Source of the DNA: Chroococcidiopsidaceae cyanobacterium CP_BM_RX_35 | Lineage (GTDB): Bacteria; Cyanobacteriota; Cyanobacteriia; Cyanobacteriales; Chroococcidiopsidaceae | Length of the DNA: 7,290 bases | Assembly: GCA_019242465.1 (NCBI GenBank) | Contig: JAFAVL010000164.1 | Coordinates: 1-7,290, forward strand | Direction of reading: 5' to 3' | Shown: positions 1 through 5,392 of the stretch, one piece after another | Position numbering within the stretch: position 1 is the stretch's first letter | Layout of the letters: each line of letters opens with the position of its first letter | Made by a program: the position numbers and the translations under genes | The notes under the pieces: generated by a model | Databases searched by the model: none | Seen by the model: only the letters and a program-made list of their open reading frames with translations | What the model was told of the DNA's origin: nothing

Positions 1-2
1 CA

Positions 3-890
3 AATCTACTCCGCAATCGTCCAGTTCTCGACCGGGCAATTGTGATTAGCGCTGGCGTCATCGCCAATTTAATTTTCGCTTACTTCTTGCTGGTAACCCA
101 GGCTGGGATTGTGGGCATCCCGCAATTGAACTCCCAACCGGGGGTGATAGTAGCTAGCGTGTTCACAGAGGAGAATGCAGCGAAGGCTGACATTAAACCA
201 GAAGACCTCGCTTTAGCAGCAGCTAGGGCTGGCATTAAGCCGAGAGATGTTGTCTTGGCAGCAGAGGGCAAAAAACTGGGGGATGCCCAGGAGGCGCTTG
301 ACTCTCTGACGCAGGTAATTCAACATCACCCCAACCAGCCACTAACGCTTTTGATTCAACGAGGAGATGAAAAACCATTCAATCTTACCGTCACACCAGA
401 GCAGACACGCGATGGCAATGGTCGTATCGGCGTCAGGCTAGCTCCTAATGGCAAACTGGTACGCCACCATGCTGCTAATGTGGTAGAAGCCTTTCGTCAA
501 GGAGCCGTCGAATTTCAGCGGATTGCAATTCTCACGGTTCAGGGCTTCGGACAACTCCTTAGCAACTTCAACCAAACAGCCAATCAAGTAGCTGGTCCTG
601 TAAAGATTGTGGAGATTGGTGCTAGCATAGCCCATTCAGATGCAGGCAGTCTGTTTCAGTTTGCGGCTTTGATTAGCATTAACCTTGCCATGATCAATAT
701 TTTGCCCTTGCCAGCTTTGGATGGCGGTCAGTTAGCCTTCCTATTAATTGAAGGATTGCGGGGAAAACCGTTGCCCGCCCATATTCAAGATGGTGTTATG
801 CAAACCGGACTGATGTTATTGCTGGGTTTGGGAATCTTCCTAATTGTGCGGGACACTGCTAATTTGCCGTGGATTCAGCAGCTATTCTAA
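3..890 (+). CDS. rseP: RseP-type site-2 zinc metalloprotease, 5'-truncated
   Basis: Membrane-embedded M50 protease that cuts transmembrane segments of substrates such as anti-sigma factors. The frame is open from base 3, so the start lies upstream, and the first 60-80 residues carrying the HExxH zinc motif are outside the window. Visible residues run 1-295. A hydrophobic segment spans about 12-34 (AIVISAGVIANLIFAYFLL), followed by a PDZ-like region at about 45-130. The C-terminal signature NILPLPALDGG has its metal-ligand Asp at visible residue 240 (codon 720-722). A last hydrophobic helix lies near residues 265-283. An internal ATG-like start (GTG at 42) falls inside the conserved membrane segment and is not the true start. 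The PDZ region contains an apparent 14-residue tandem repeat, listed separately. nth follows on the same strand 52 bases later. Family assignment is firm; the substrate is unknown. Confidence 0.95.
   Translation, partial: NLLRNRPVLDRAIVISAGVIANLIFAYFLLVTQAGIVGIPQLNSQPGVIVASVFTEENAAKADIKPEDLALAAARAGIKPRDVVLAAEGKKLGDAQEALDSLTQVIQHHPNQPLTLLIQRGDEKPFNLTVTPEQTRDGNGRIGVRLAPNGKLVRHHAANVVEAFRQGAVEFQRIAILTVQGFGQLLSNFNQTANQVAGPVKIVEIGASIAHSDAGSLFQFAALISINLAMINILPLPALDGGQLAFLLIEGLRGKPLPAHIQDGVMQTGLMLLLGLGIFLIVRDTANLPWIQQLF
180..263 (+). repeat. Two-copy 42-bp in-frame tandem repeat inside rseP
   Basis: Unit 1 (180-221) encodes AKADIKPEDLALAA and unit 2 (222-263) encodes ARAGIKPRDVVLAA. The units abut exactly, match at 9 of 14 residues and, by hand count, at 29 of 42 bases. 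The second copy resembles the usual PDZ turn and strand (AG.kpgDvIla.dGk), so the first copy is the likely extra one. The divergence between copies suggests an old event, or chance convergence in an Ala-rich stretch. Confidence 0.55.
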
Positions 891-942
891 TCAGTTTCCC
901 TTGGGTTTCAGCAAGCAAAACGCTCTTGCAGTAGAAATTTCC

Positions 943-1674
943 ATGAGTATTACTACTCGTAAGTGGTCAGCAAAAAAACAGCGTGCCCTGGAGATTCTGA
1001 TTCGTTTGAAGCGTCTCTATGCAGACGCCACCTGTACGCTAAACTACACAACGCCAGTGCAGCTATTGGTAGCAACTATACTCTCAGCTCAGTGTACAGA
1101 TGAACGAGTGAATCAAGTAACGCCAGAGCTATTTTTGCGGTTTCCTGATGCAGCTGCCCTAGCGGAGGTAGATTTGGCTGAGTTAGAGGCTCTGGTGCGT
1201 TCTACAGGGTTTTATCGCAATAAGGCAAAGAATATTCAAGCTGCCTGCCGCCAAATAGTAGATAAGTTTGGCGGTCAAGTGCCAAAGGTGATGGAACATC
1301 TGCTGCAATTGCCAGGAGTGGCACGAAAGACAGCGAATGTTGTTCTTGCCCATGCTTATGGCATTAACGCTGGGGTGACAGTAGATACCCATGTCAAGCG
1401 CCTCAGTCAACGCTTAGGACTGACTAAAGCCACCGATCCAATTCAGATCGAGCGCGACTTAATGCGGTTATTGCCGCAGGAAGAGTGGGAAAATTGGTCA
1501 ATTCGGCTCATTTACCACGGTCGAGCCATCTGTAAGGCTCGCAATCCTGCTTGCTACACTTGTGTACTCTCTGACCTCTGCCCCTCAGCTAATCTGCCAG
1601 ATGAAGAGGATAAGGGGGCTTTTCCCCTCAATCGGGTTAATATGGAGAATGGTGTCATTAATACAAAGCAATAG
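943..1674 (+). CDS. nth: Endonuclease III (DNA glycosylase/AP lyase)
   Basis: Base-excision repair enzyme that removes oxidised pyrimidines and nicks the abasic site. The 243-residue protein has the helix-hairpin-helix [12 protein letters not shown] with catalytic Lys129, and Asp148 in VDTHV. The 4Fe-4S loop is C-x6-C-x2-C-x5-C at Cys197, 204, 207 and 213. The [10 protein letters not shown] block near residues 48-57 is typical of the family. The ATG at 943 was chosen because the protein then begins just before the conserved KKQRALEIL helix. An in-frame TTG at 844 would add 33 unrelated residues and overlap rseP by 47 bases. No strong Shine-Dalgarno is seen, only AGAAA. The C-terminal tail after Cys213 (about 30 residues) is acidic then polar, and longer than in the E. 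coli enzyme. The stop TAG at 1672 forms part of a TAGGA just before rpsN, suggesting coupled translation. Confidence 0.96.
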   Translation: MSITTRKWSAKKQRALEILIRLKRLYADATCTLNYTTPVQLLVATILSAQCTDERVNQVTPELFLRFPDAAALAEVDLAELEALVRSTGFYRNKAKNIQAACRQIVDKFGGQVPKVMEHLLQLPGVARKTANVVLAHAYGINAGVTVDTHVKRLSQRLGLTKATDPIQIERDLMRLLPQEEWENWSIRLIYHGRAICKARNPACYTCVLSDLCPSANLPDEEDKGAFPLNRVNMENGVINTKQ

Positions 1675-1679
1675 GATTT

Positions 1680-1982
1680 ATGGCTAAAAAGAGCATGATT
1701 GAGCGCGAGAAAAAGCGCGAGAAGATAGTGGCAAAGTATGCTGATAAGCGGCAAGGGTTAATCGAACAGTTTGAGAACGTAACCTCCCAGCGGGACAAGT
1801 TGGAGATACATCGGCAAATCCAGCAGCTACCTCGCAGTAGCAGTCGCACTCGTCTAAGAAACCGCTGCTGGGTTACTGGTCGTTCTAGAGGCTACTACCG
1901 CGACTTTGGTCTTTCTCGTCATGTGTTCCGAGAATGGGCACATGACGGTCTTTTGCCTGGTGTTGTTAAGTCTAGTTGGTAG
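1680..1982 (+). CDS. rpsN: 30S ribosomal protein S14
   Basis: Small-subunit ribosomal protein of the 30S head, involved in assembly and tRNA-site structure. The 100-residue product starts [15 protein letters not shown] and ends [11 protein letters not shown], with the S14 core [21 protein letters not shown] at about residues 60-80. It is the long, zinc-independent form: only one cysteine (Cys63) is present and there is no CxxC pair. The length matches the usual cyanobacterial and plastid S14. ATG 1680 follows a TAGGA (1672-1676) that overlaps the nth stop codon, three bases upstream of the start. In cyanobacteria rpsN is normally outside the large ribosomal-protein operon, which agrees with its position here after nth. 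Nothing unusual is seen in the protein. Confidence 0.97.
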   Translation: MAKKSMIEREKKREKIVAKYADKRQGLIEQFENVTSQRDKLEIHRQIQQLPRSSSRTRLRNRCWVTGRSRGYYRDFGLSRHVFREWAHDGLLPGVVKSSW

Positions 1983-1991
1983 TCAACGGTA

Positions 1992-2012
1992 CACCGCCGT
2001 GCAACGACGGTG
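1992..2012 (+). terminator. Weak candidate terminator hairpin after rpsN
   Basis: Arms CACCGCCG (1992-1999) and CGACGGTG (2005-2012) pair at 7 of 8 positions (one C-A mismatch) around a 5-base loop, nine bases after the rpsN stop. A second dyad, AATGACC (2019-2025) with GGTCATT (2034-2040), lies just downstream over the end of the convergent gene. Neither is followed by a T-run, so canonical intrinsic termination is not shown. The position between convergent genes is the main support. Confidence 0.35.
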
Positions 2013-2035
2013 CCTGCAAATGACCCCTTCCGCGG

Positions 2036-2365
2036 TCATTGCCCACAGCAGCGGTCAATCCCTAGGCTGTCTAACAGGAGATCGCTAACAGCGTTAGCGA
2101 TCGCAAACTCTCCATAAAAACTTTGGGAAAAATCAAACGCCTGCATTTCTGTCACAATGGCAATGACAAGAGAGCCAAGGTCGTCTTCCCCTTCCATACG
2201 TTGCCGCACAAAAATCTGAGCTGCTCGCAGGGCTATTTGTCGATTCACTGGTTCGGGAAGAAATTCTTGGTCAAGCCATCTTTGCAAAGTTTCTTGCAAC
2301 CATTCGCCCTCTTGTTCCGGGTTTTGTGCAGGGGGTAAGGTGACGGGTAAAATTGGTTCAAACAT
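2036..2365 (-). CDS. Conserved-looking protein of unknown function, 109 aa
   Basis: I cannot give this gene a function. The product starts MFEPILPVTLPP and is acidic and probably mostly helical. A WLQETLQRWLDQEFLPEP segment spans about residues 22-39, followed by a helix IALRAAQIFVRQR, an acidic turn EGEDDLG, and a long helical stretch to GEFAIANAVSDLLLDSLG. It ends in CCGQ. No signal peptide, transmembrane segment or metal motif is evident; the two adjacent cysteines near the C-terminus are the only ones. The well-structured sequence argues for a real gene: amphipathic helices, reasonable codons, and the only plausible occupant of this stretch. I believe similar proteins are widespread in cyanobacteria, but that is from memory. 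It is convergent with rpsN and divergent from aat. The upstream sequence offers only a weak GAG as ribosome-binding site. Confidence 0.8.
   Translation of the reverse strand: MFEPILPVTLPPAQNPEQEGEWLQETLQRWLDQEFLPEPVNRQIALRAAQIFVRQRMEGEDDLGSLVIAIVTEMQAFDFSQSFYGEFAIANAVSDLLLDSLGIDRCCGQ
2080..2102. repeat. Perfect 10-bp inverted repeat with 3-base loop
   Basis: GATCGCTAAC (2080-2089), loop AGC (2090-2092), GTTAGCGATC (2093-2102). It lies wholly within the minus-strand gene, encoding the residues around AIANAVSD, and its right arm merges with a HIP1 octamer at 2097-2104. No T-run follows on either strand, so it is not a clear terminator. Confidence 0.75.
2097..2104. repeat. HIP1 octamer GCGATCGC
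   Basis: Exact palindrome GCGATCGC, the highly iterated repeat of many cyanobacterial genomes. Here it is inside the minus-strand hypothetical gene and overlaps the arm of the 10-bp inverted repeat. Confidence 0.9.
2324..2353 (+). promoter_or_regulatory. Possible aat promoter, low confidence
   Basis: TAAAAT at 2348-2353 matches the -10 consensus at 5 of 6 positions. TTGTGC at 2324-2329, 18 bases upstream, matches the -35 at only 3 of 6. This would start transcription near 2360 and give a leader of about 40 bases to ATG 2403. It lies inside the divergent hypothetical gene, as it must, because the gap between the two starts is so small. Chance matches of this quality are common. Confidence 0.25.
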
Positions 2366-2402
2366 CTCATAGCTCAGCTACTACAGACGCAATTTGTCTA
2401 AT

Positions 2403-2978
2403 ATGGAATTTAACATTCCTGCCATCATCCAGGGGTACGCTCAGGGTTATTTTCTGATGGCTAATGAGAACGAGAAATTGGGGTGGTACTCTAGCCGTGA
2501 ACGAGCCCTGATTCCCCTAGATGCAAGATTTCGCTACCCTAAGTCACTACAGCGCGTCCTCAACTCCGAGCGGTTCACTGTGGCAATCAACCGAGACTTC
2601 AAGGCTGTAGTTGCTGGGTGTGCTGACCGAGATACGACTTGGATTTCACCAGAATTAAAAGAACTTTACTGGACGCTTTATCAAACTGGCTGGGCTTATA
2701 GCTTCGAAACTTGGTCTGGCTCACAGTTGGCGGGGGGAATTTTAGGGATTGCAATCGGGGGAGCCTTCATTGGGGAATCGATGTTCTATCGTATTAGCGA
2801 AGGCTCGAAAGTAGCGATGGTGAAGTTGGTAGAACGGCTGCGCTCGCGTCAGTTTGCTTTCTTTGATGCCCAAATGATGAACCCCCATCTCGAACGCTTT
2901 GGAGCCTATGTGGTTAGCGCTCGACAGTATCAAAACTTGCTGCAGCATGCTTTACAATGCCGCTGTTCGCTGATGTAA
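2403..2978 (+). CDS. aat: Leucyl/phenylalanyl-tRNA--protein transferase, short form
   Basis: Transfers Leu or Phe from aminoacyl-tRNA to the N-terminal Lys or Arg of proteins, marking them for ClpS/ClpAP-type degradation in the cytoplasm. From ATG 2403 the product is 191 residues starting MEFNIPAIIQGYAQGYF. The conserved GGAFIGESMFYR carries the catalytic-site Glu125. DAQMMNPHLERFGA carries Asp155 and Gln157, equivalent to E. coli Asp186 and Gln188. TTWISPELKE and SFETW are also family blocks. It is about 40 residues shorter than the E. coli enzyme (234), lacking most of the N-terminal subdomain; this short form is what I would expect in cyanobacteria. An in-frame TTG at 2394 would add MSN; neither start has a clear Shine-Dalgarno, and ATG was preferred by codon and family fit. 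It is divergent from the minus-strand gene. Confidence 0.93.
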   Translation: MEFNIPAIIQGYAQGYFLMANENEKLGWYSSRERALIPLDARFRYPKSLQRVLNSERFTVAINRDFKAVVAGCADRDTTWISPELKELYWTLYQTGWAYSFETWSGSQLAGGILGIAIGGAFIGESMFYRISEGSKVAMVKLVERLRSRQFAFFDAQMMNPHLERFGAYVVSARQYQNLLQHALQCRCSLM

Positions 2979-3180
2979 TTTTCAGTGTTTAGCATAAAAT
3001 CTTACAATTTGCTGTGATTTGTATCAAAGCTAGACTGTGGTGCTGATCCACTTTAACGAATATATCTTCGTGATATTATCATCCCAATTTGCCATAGTAA
3101 AATCTGTAAAAAATGACACCTGACTAGCTTTTTTCAAATCTGTTTACCTCATTAGTCATTCACCTTGCTAACTAGAAAGG

Positions 3181-3609
3181 ATGTCCAATAATTCTAAATT
3201 ACCCTTGAGCAATAATTCAGAAGTTCAAACAGCTTTCTCCTTAAAACGCATCTTGTTGGTTGAGAATGACGACAATAATCGGCAATTGCTGTCTGAGTTG
3301 CTCAGTTATCACGGTTACTCCATTCTCGCTCTTGCTAGTAGTTCTGGTTTCTTCAAGGCAGTATCAAGCTTCCAACCGCACCTGATCTTACTCGACCTGA
3401 AGTTAGATGAAAATAATGGTTACACTTTACTCGAAGAAATCCGACGCAGCGACGAGTATCAGGACATTCCAGTTATTGTTATTTCAGCATATGCTTTCAA
3501 AGCTCAGATTCAACGGGCGTATGACTTGGGAGTCAGCCGTTACATAATCAAGCCCATGAATATTAGCGATTTAACCCAAGCGATTCAAGACCAGTTGCAC
3601 AAACCATAG
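3181..3609 (+). CDS. Stand-alone response-regulator receiver (REC) protein
   Basis: A 142-residue single receiver domain with no output domain, so it probably acts by phospho-dependent protein contact or as a phosphorelay intermediate. The partner kinase is not in the window. The N-terminal 20 residues are polar and low-complexity (SNNS occurs twice). The REC fold follows from LKRILLVENDDNN at 21-33. The phosphoacceptor is Asp72 in LILLDLKLD, the switch Ser/Thr is Ser102 in VIVISAYA, and the conserved Lys-Pro is Lys124-Pro125 in YIIKPM. The acidic pair after strand 1 is Glu28-Asn29, where Glu/Asp-Asp is usual, with Asp30-Asp31 following. Start ATG 3181 has AGAAAGG directly against it with no spacer, which is unusual, but no better in-frame start exists. 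It is separated by about 200 bases on each side from aat and hpnJ. Confidence 0.93.
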   Translation: MSNNSKLPLSNNSEVQTAFSLKRILLVENDDNNRQLLSELLSYHGYSILALASSSGFFKAVSSFQPHLILLDLKLDENNGYTLLEEIRRSDEYQDIPVIVISAYAFKAQIQRAYDLGVSRYIIKPMNISDLTQAIQDQLHKP

Positions 3610-3627
3610 ACGTAGTTGGCTCAGAAG

Positions 3628-3740
3628 CTTCAGTACTTACATAACTCAGGGTAAGTGATAAAGGCAAGGCTGTTATAAGTGTATCCTGAAGTAAAGCAGG
3701 TTTTACTTACCAGATAGTTTGTGCCGGATATCCTGCTTTT
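3628..3740 (+). promoter_or_regulatory. Candidate structured leader or 3' region with competing helices
   Basis: Several perfect inverted repeats overlap here between the response regulator and hpnJ. ACTTAC (3635-3640) pairs with GTAAGT (3651-3656). CTTCAG (3628-3633) pairs with CTGAAG (3686-3691), enclosing the first. AAGTAAA (3689-3695) pairs with TTTACTT (3702-3708) around a 6-base loop. AAAGCAGG (3693-3700) pairs with CCTGCTTT (3732-3739), followed by a further T. The last two helices share bases and exclude each other. GTAAGT at 3651 could instead pair with ACTTAC at 3705-3710. This resembles attenuator or switch architecture, but short AT-rich repeats arise easily by chance, no known riboswitch class is recognised, and the transcription start is unknown. 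It could also be the 3' end of the regulator transcript. Confidence 0.3.
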
Positions 3741-3791
3741 CAAATAAATATATTACTCTAATTGAAGTGAAAAGAGCTTTAACGCAACTTT

Positions 3792-3796
3792 AGGAG
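3792..3796 (+). promoter_or_regulatory. Ribosome-binding site deciding the hpnJ GTG start
   Basis: AGGAG ten bases before GTG 3807 is the strongest Shine-Dalgarno in the window and supports the GTG start. The protein then begins MKTLFLSPPSFDGFDGG, as family members do. Confidence 0.75.
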
Positions 3797-3806
3797 AAAG
3801 TCTAGA

Positions 3807-5264
3807 GTGAAAACCCTGTTTCTTAGCCCTCCTTCCTTCGATGGGTTTGACGGAGGTGCAGGTTCTAGATACCAAGCTAGGCGGGAAATTACCTCCTTTT
3901 GGTACCCCACATGGCTAGCCCAGCCAGCAGCTCTTGTGCCGGATAGCAAGCTGGTGGATGCCCCACCCCATGGACAGACGGTAGAAGACGTACTTAAGAT
4001 CGCCAAAGACTATGAATTGGTGATTGTACACACTAGCACTCCATCTCTAGCTAATGATGCAAAGTGTGCTGAGGCACTTAAAGCCCAGAATCCGGATGTG
4101 AAGGTTGGTTTTATTGGAGCGCATGTCGCTGTCATGCCAGAACAGACACTACGTGAACACCCAGTCATTGACTTCGTGTGTCGGCATGAGTTCGACTATA
4201 CATGCAAAGAGTTGGCAGCAGATCACCCCTGGGATCAGATTAAAGGTTTGAGCTATCGCGATCGATATGGTGAATTGCAGCATAACCCAGACCGGGAATT
4301 AATCCACGATTGGGATGCTATGCCTAGTGTCTTGCCAGTCTATGCTCGCGACTTAGACATTACAAAATATTTCATCGGGTACCTGCTTCATCCCTACGTC
4401 TCATTTTATACTGGACGCGGTTGCCCAGCCAAATGTACTTTCTGTCTGTGGCCTCAGACCATTGGTGGTCATATGTATCGTACTAAAAGCCCAGAGGCTG
4501 TCGGACGGGAGATAGCAGAAGCTAAAGCTATCTTCGGCGATAAGGTGCGCGAATACATGTTTGATGATGACACCTTTACGATTGACCGTCAGCGAGCGAT
4601 CGCGATTAGCGAACACATGAAGCGGCTCAAGCTCACCTGGAGCTGCAATGCCCGTGCTAACTTAGATTACGACACACTCAAGCAACTGCGTGACAATGGC
4701 TTGCGATTGCTGCTAGTTGGTTTTGAGTCCGGCAACCAGGAAATTCTGAACCGGATTAAAAAAGGCATTAAGTTGGAGGGGGCGAGGGAATTTATGAAGA
4801 ACTGCCGCAAACTGGGCATTACCGTCCACGGCACCTTCATTATTGGTCTACCAATTGAAACTCGCGAAACGGTCGAAGAGACAATCCGCTTTGCTTGTGA
4901 AATTAATCCACACACCATTCAGGTTTCGATTGCTGCACCCTACCCTGGCACAGAACTTTACGAACAAGCCAAAGCTAACAACTGGTTTGCTGACAATGCG
5001 CTCGTCGCCAATTCTGGCATTCAAACTTCGACATTGCGATATCCAGACCTTACCAGTGTGGAAATAGAGGATGCTGTTGAGCAGATGTACCGCCAGTTTT
5101 ACTTCCGCCCAAAAGCTATCTTCCCAATTCTGCTTGAGATGCTCACCGACCGACAGATGCTAGTACGTCGCCTCCGTGAAGGTGGAGAATTTTTCTCTTA
5201 CCTGAAAGAACGGCGTACTCAGCAAGCTGCCGCTCATGTAGGGGTAGGGCAGTTGGCACAATAG
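3807..5264 (+). CDS. hpnJ: Hopanoid biosynthesis radical SAM protein HpnJ
   Basis: B12-binding-type radical SAM enzyme assigned to hopanoid side-chain modification. Work in Burkholderia showed HpnJ is needed to turn bacteriohopanetetrol glucosamine into the cyclitol ether. The 485-residue product starts MKTLFLSPPSFDGFDGGAGS, and SFWYPTWLAQPAALVP is a strong family signature. An N-terminal cobalamin-binding-like domain spans about 1-170. The radical SAM domain begins at YTGRGCPAKCTFCLWPQT with the CxxxCxxC iron-sulfur ligands Cys206, Cys210 and Cys213. MFDDDTF (251-257) and LLVGFESGN (302-310) are SAM-site strands. HGTFIIGLP (341-349) and NPHTIQVSIAAPYPG (367-381) complete the core. The C-terminal tail after residue 470 is Ala/Gln-rich and poorly conserved in appearance. 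GTG start has a good AGGAG. No other hpn gene is visible nearby. The family call is very firm; the exact product in this organism is inferred. Confidence 0.95.
   Translation: MKTLFLSPPSFDGFDGGAGSRYQARREITSFWYPTWLAQPAALVPDSKLVDAPPHGQTVEDVLKIAKDYELVIVHTSTPSLANDAKCAEALKAQNPDVKVGFIGAHVAVMPEQTLREHPVIDFVCRHEFDYTCKELAADHPWDQIKGLSYRDRYGELQHNPDRELIHDWDAMPSVLPVYARDLDITKYFIGYLLHPYVSFYTGRGCPAKCTFCLWPQTIGGHMYRTKSPEAVGREIAEAKAIFGDKVREYMFDDDTFTIDRQRAIAISEHMKRLKLTWSCNARANLDYDTLKQLRDNGLRLLLVGFESGNQEILNRIKKGIKLEGAREFMKNCRKLGITVHGTFIIGLPIETRETVEETIRFACEINPHTIQVSIAAPYPGTELYEQAKANNWFADNALVANSGIQTSTLRYPDLTSVEIEDAVEQMYRQFYFRPKAIFPILLEMLTDRQMLVRRLREGGEFFSYLKERRTQQAAAHVGVGQLAQ
4596..4603. repeat. HIP1 octamer GCGATCGC
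   Basis: Exact HIP1 palindrome within hpnJ, in the codons for AIAI near residues 264-267. Its presence inside hpnJ suggests the gene has resided long enough in this genome to share its HIP1 signature, or came from another HIP1-rich cyanobacterium. Confidence 0.9.
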
Positions 5265-5278
5265 GCAAAAACCAAAAT

Positions 5279-5309
5279 CTCCCACCTGCAGCTTTACGGT
5301 TGGTGGGAG
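5279..5309. terminator. Hairpin after hpnJ, orientation ambiguous
   Basis: CTCCCACC (5279-5286) and GGTGGGAG (5302-5309) form a perfect 8-bp GC-rich stem with a 15-base loop, 14 bases after the hpnJ stop. On the plus strand no T-run follows. On the minus strand the stem is followed by ATTTTGGTTTTT (the complement of 5267-5278), so a classic intrinsic terminator would read in the antisense direction. It may still act as a 3' stabilising stem for hpnJ mRNA. Confidence 0.5.
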
Positions 5310-5392
5310 TATCTCACGTTGAAGGTAAAGAATGACGCGGAAATTCTAGTGGCTAAGATAAAGAAGAAATATTGGTCCATCTCGTTCTACCA

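Noticed and set aside
844..942. Longer nth start at TTG 844
   Set aside because: The extra 33 residues do not resemble endonuclease III and overlap the rseP 3' end; ATG 943 fits the family start.
2123..2338. 71-residue plus-strand frame opposite the hypothetical gene
   Set aside because: Antisense to a better-supported minus-strand gene; its product has no protein-like pattern.
2979..3180. Operator-like dyad TGACTA (3121-3126) with TAGTCA (3153-3158) and 8-base repeat AAATCTGT before the response regulator
   Set aside because: Short AT-rich matches with a 26-base gap; too weak to call a regulatory site. No convincing promoter could be singled out in this 202-base gap either.
3610..3806. Cobalamin riboswitch upstream of the B12-type enzyme hpnJ
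   Set aside because: I looked for the conserved B12-box (GCCACTG-like) and did not find it; the competing helices fit no riboswitch class I recognise.
3719..3945. 12-base direct repeat TTGTGCCGGATA at 3719-3730 and 3934-3945
   Set aside because: One or two 12-base matches are expected by chance in a window this size, and one copy is coding.
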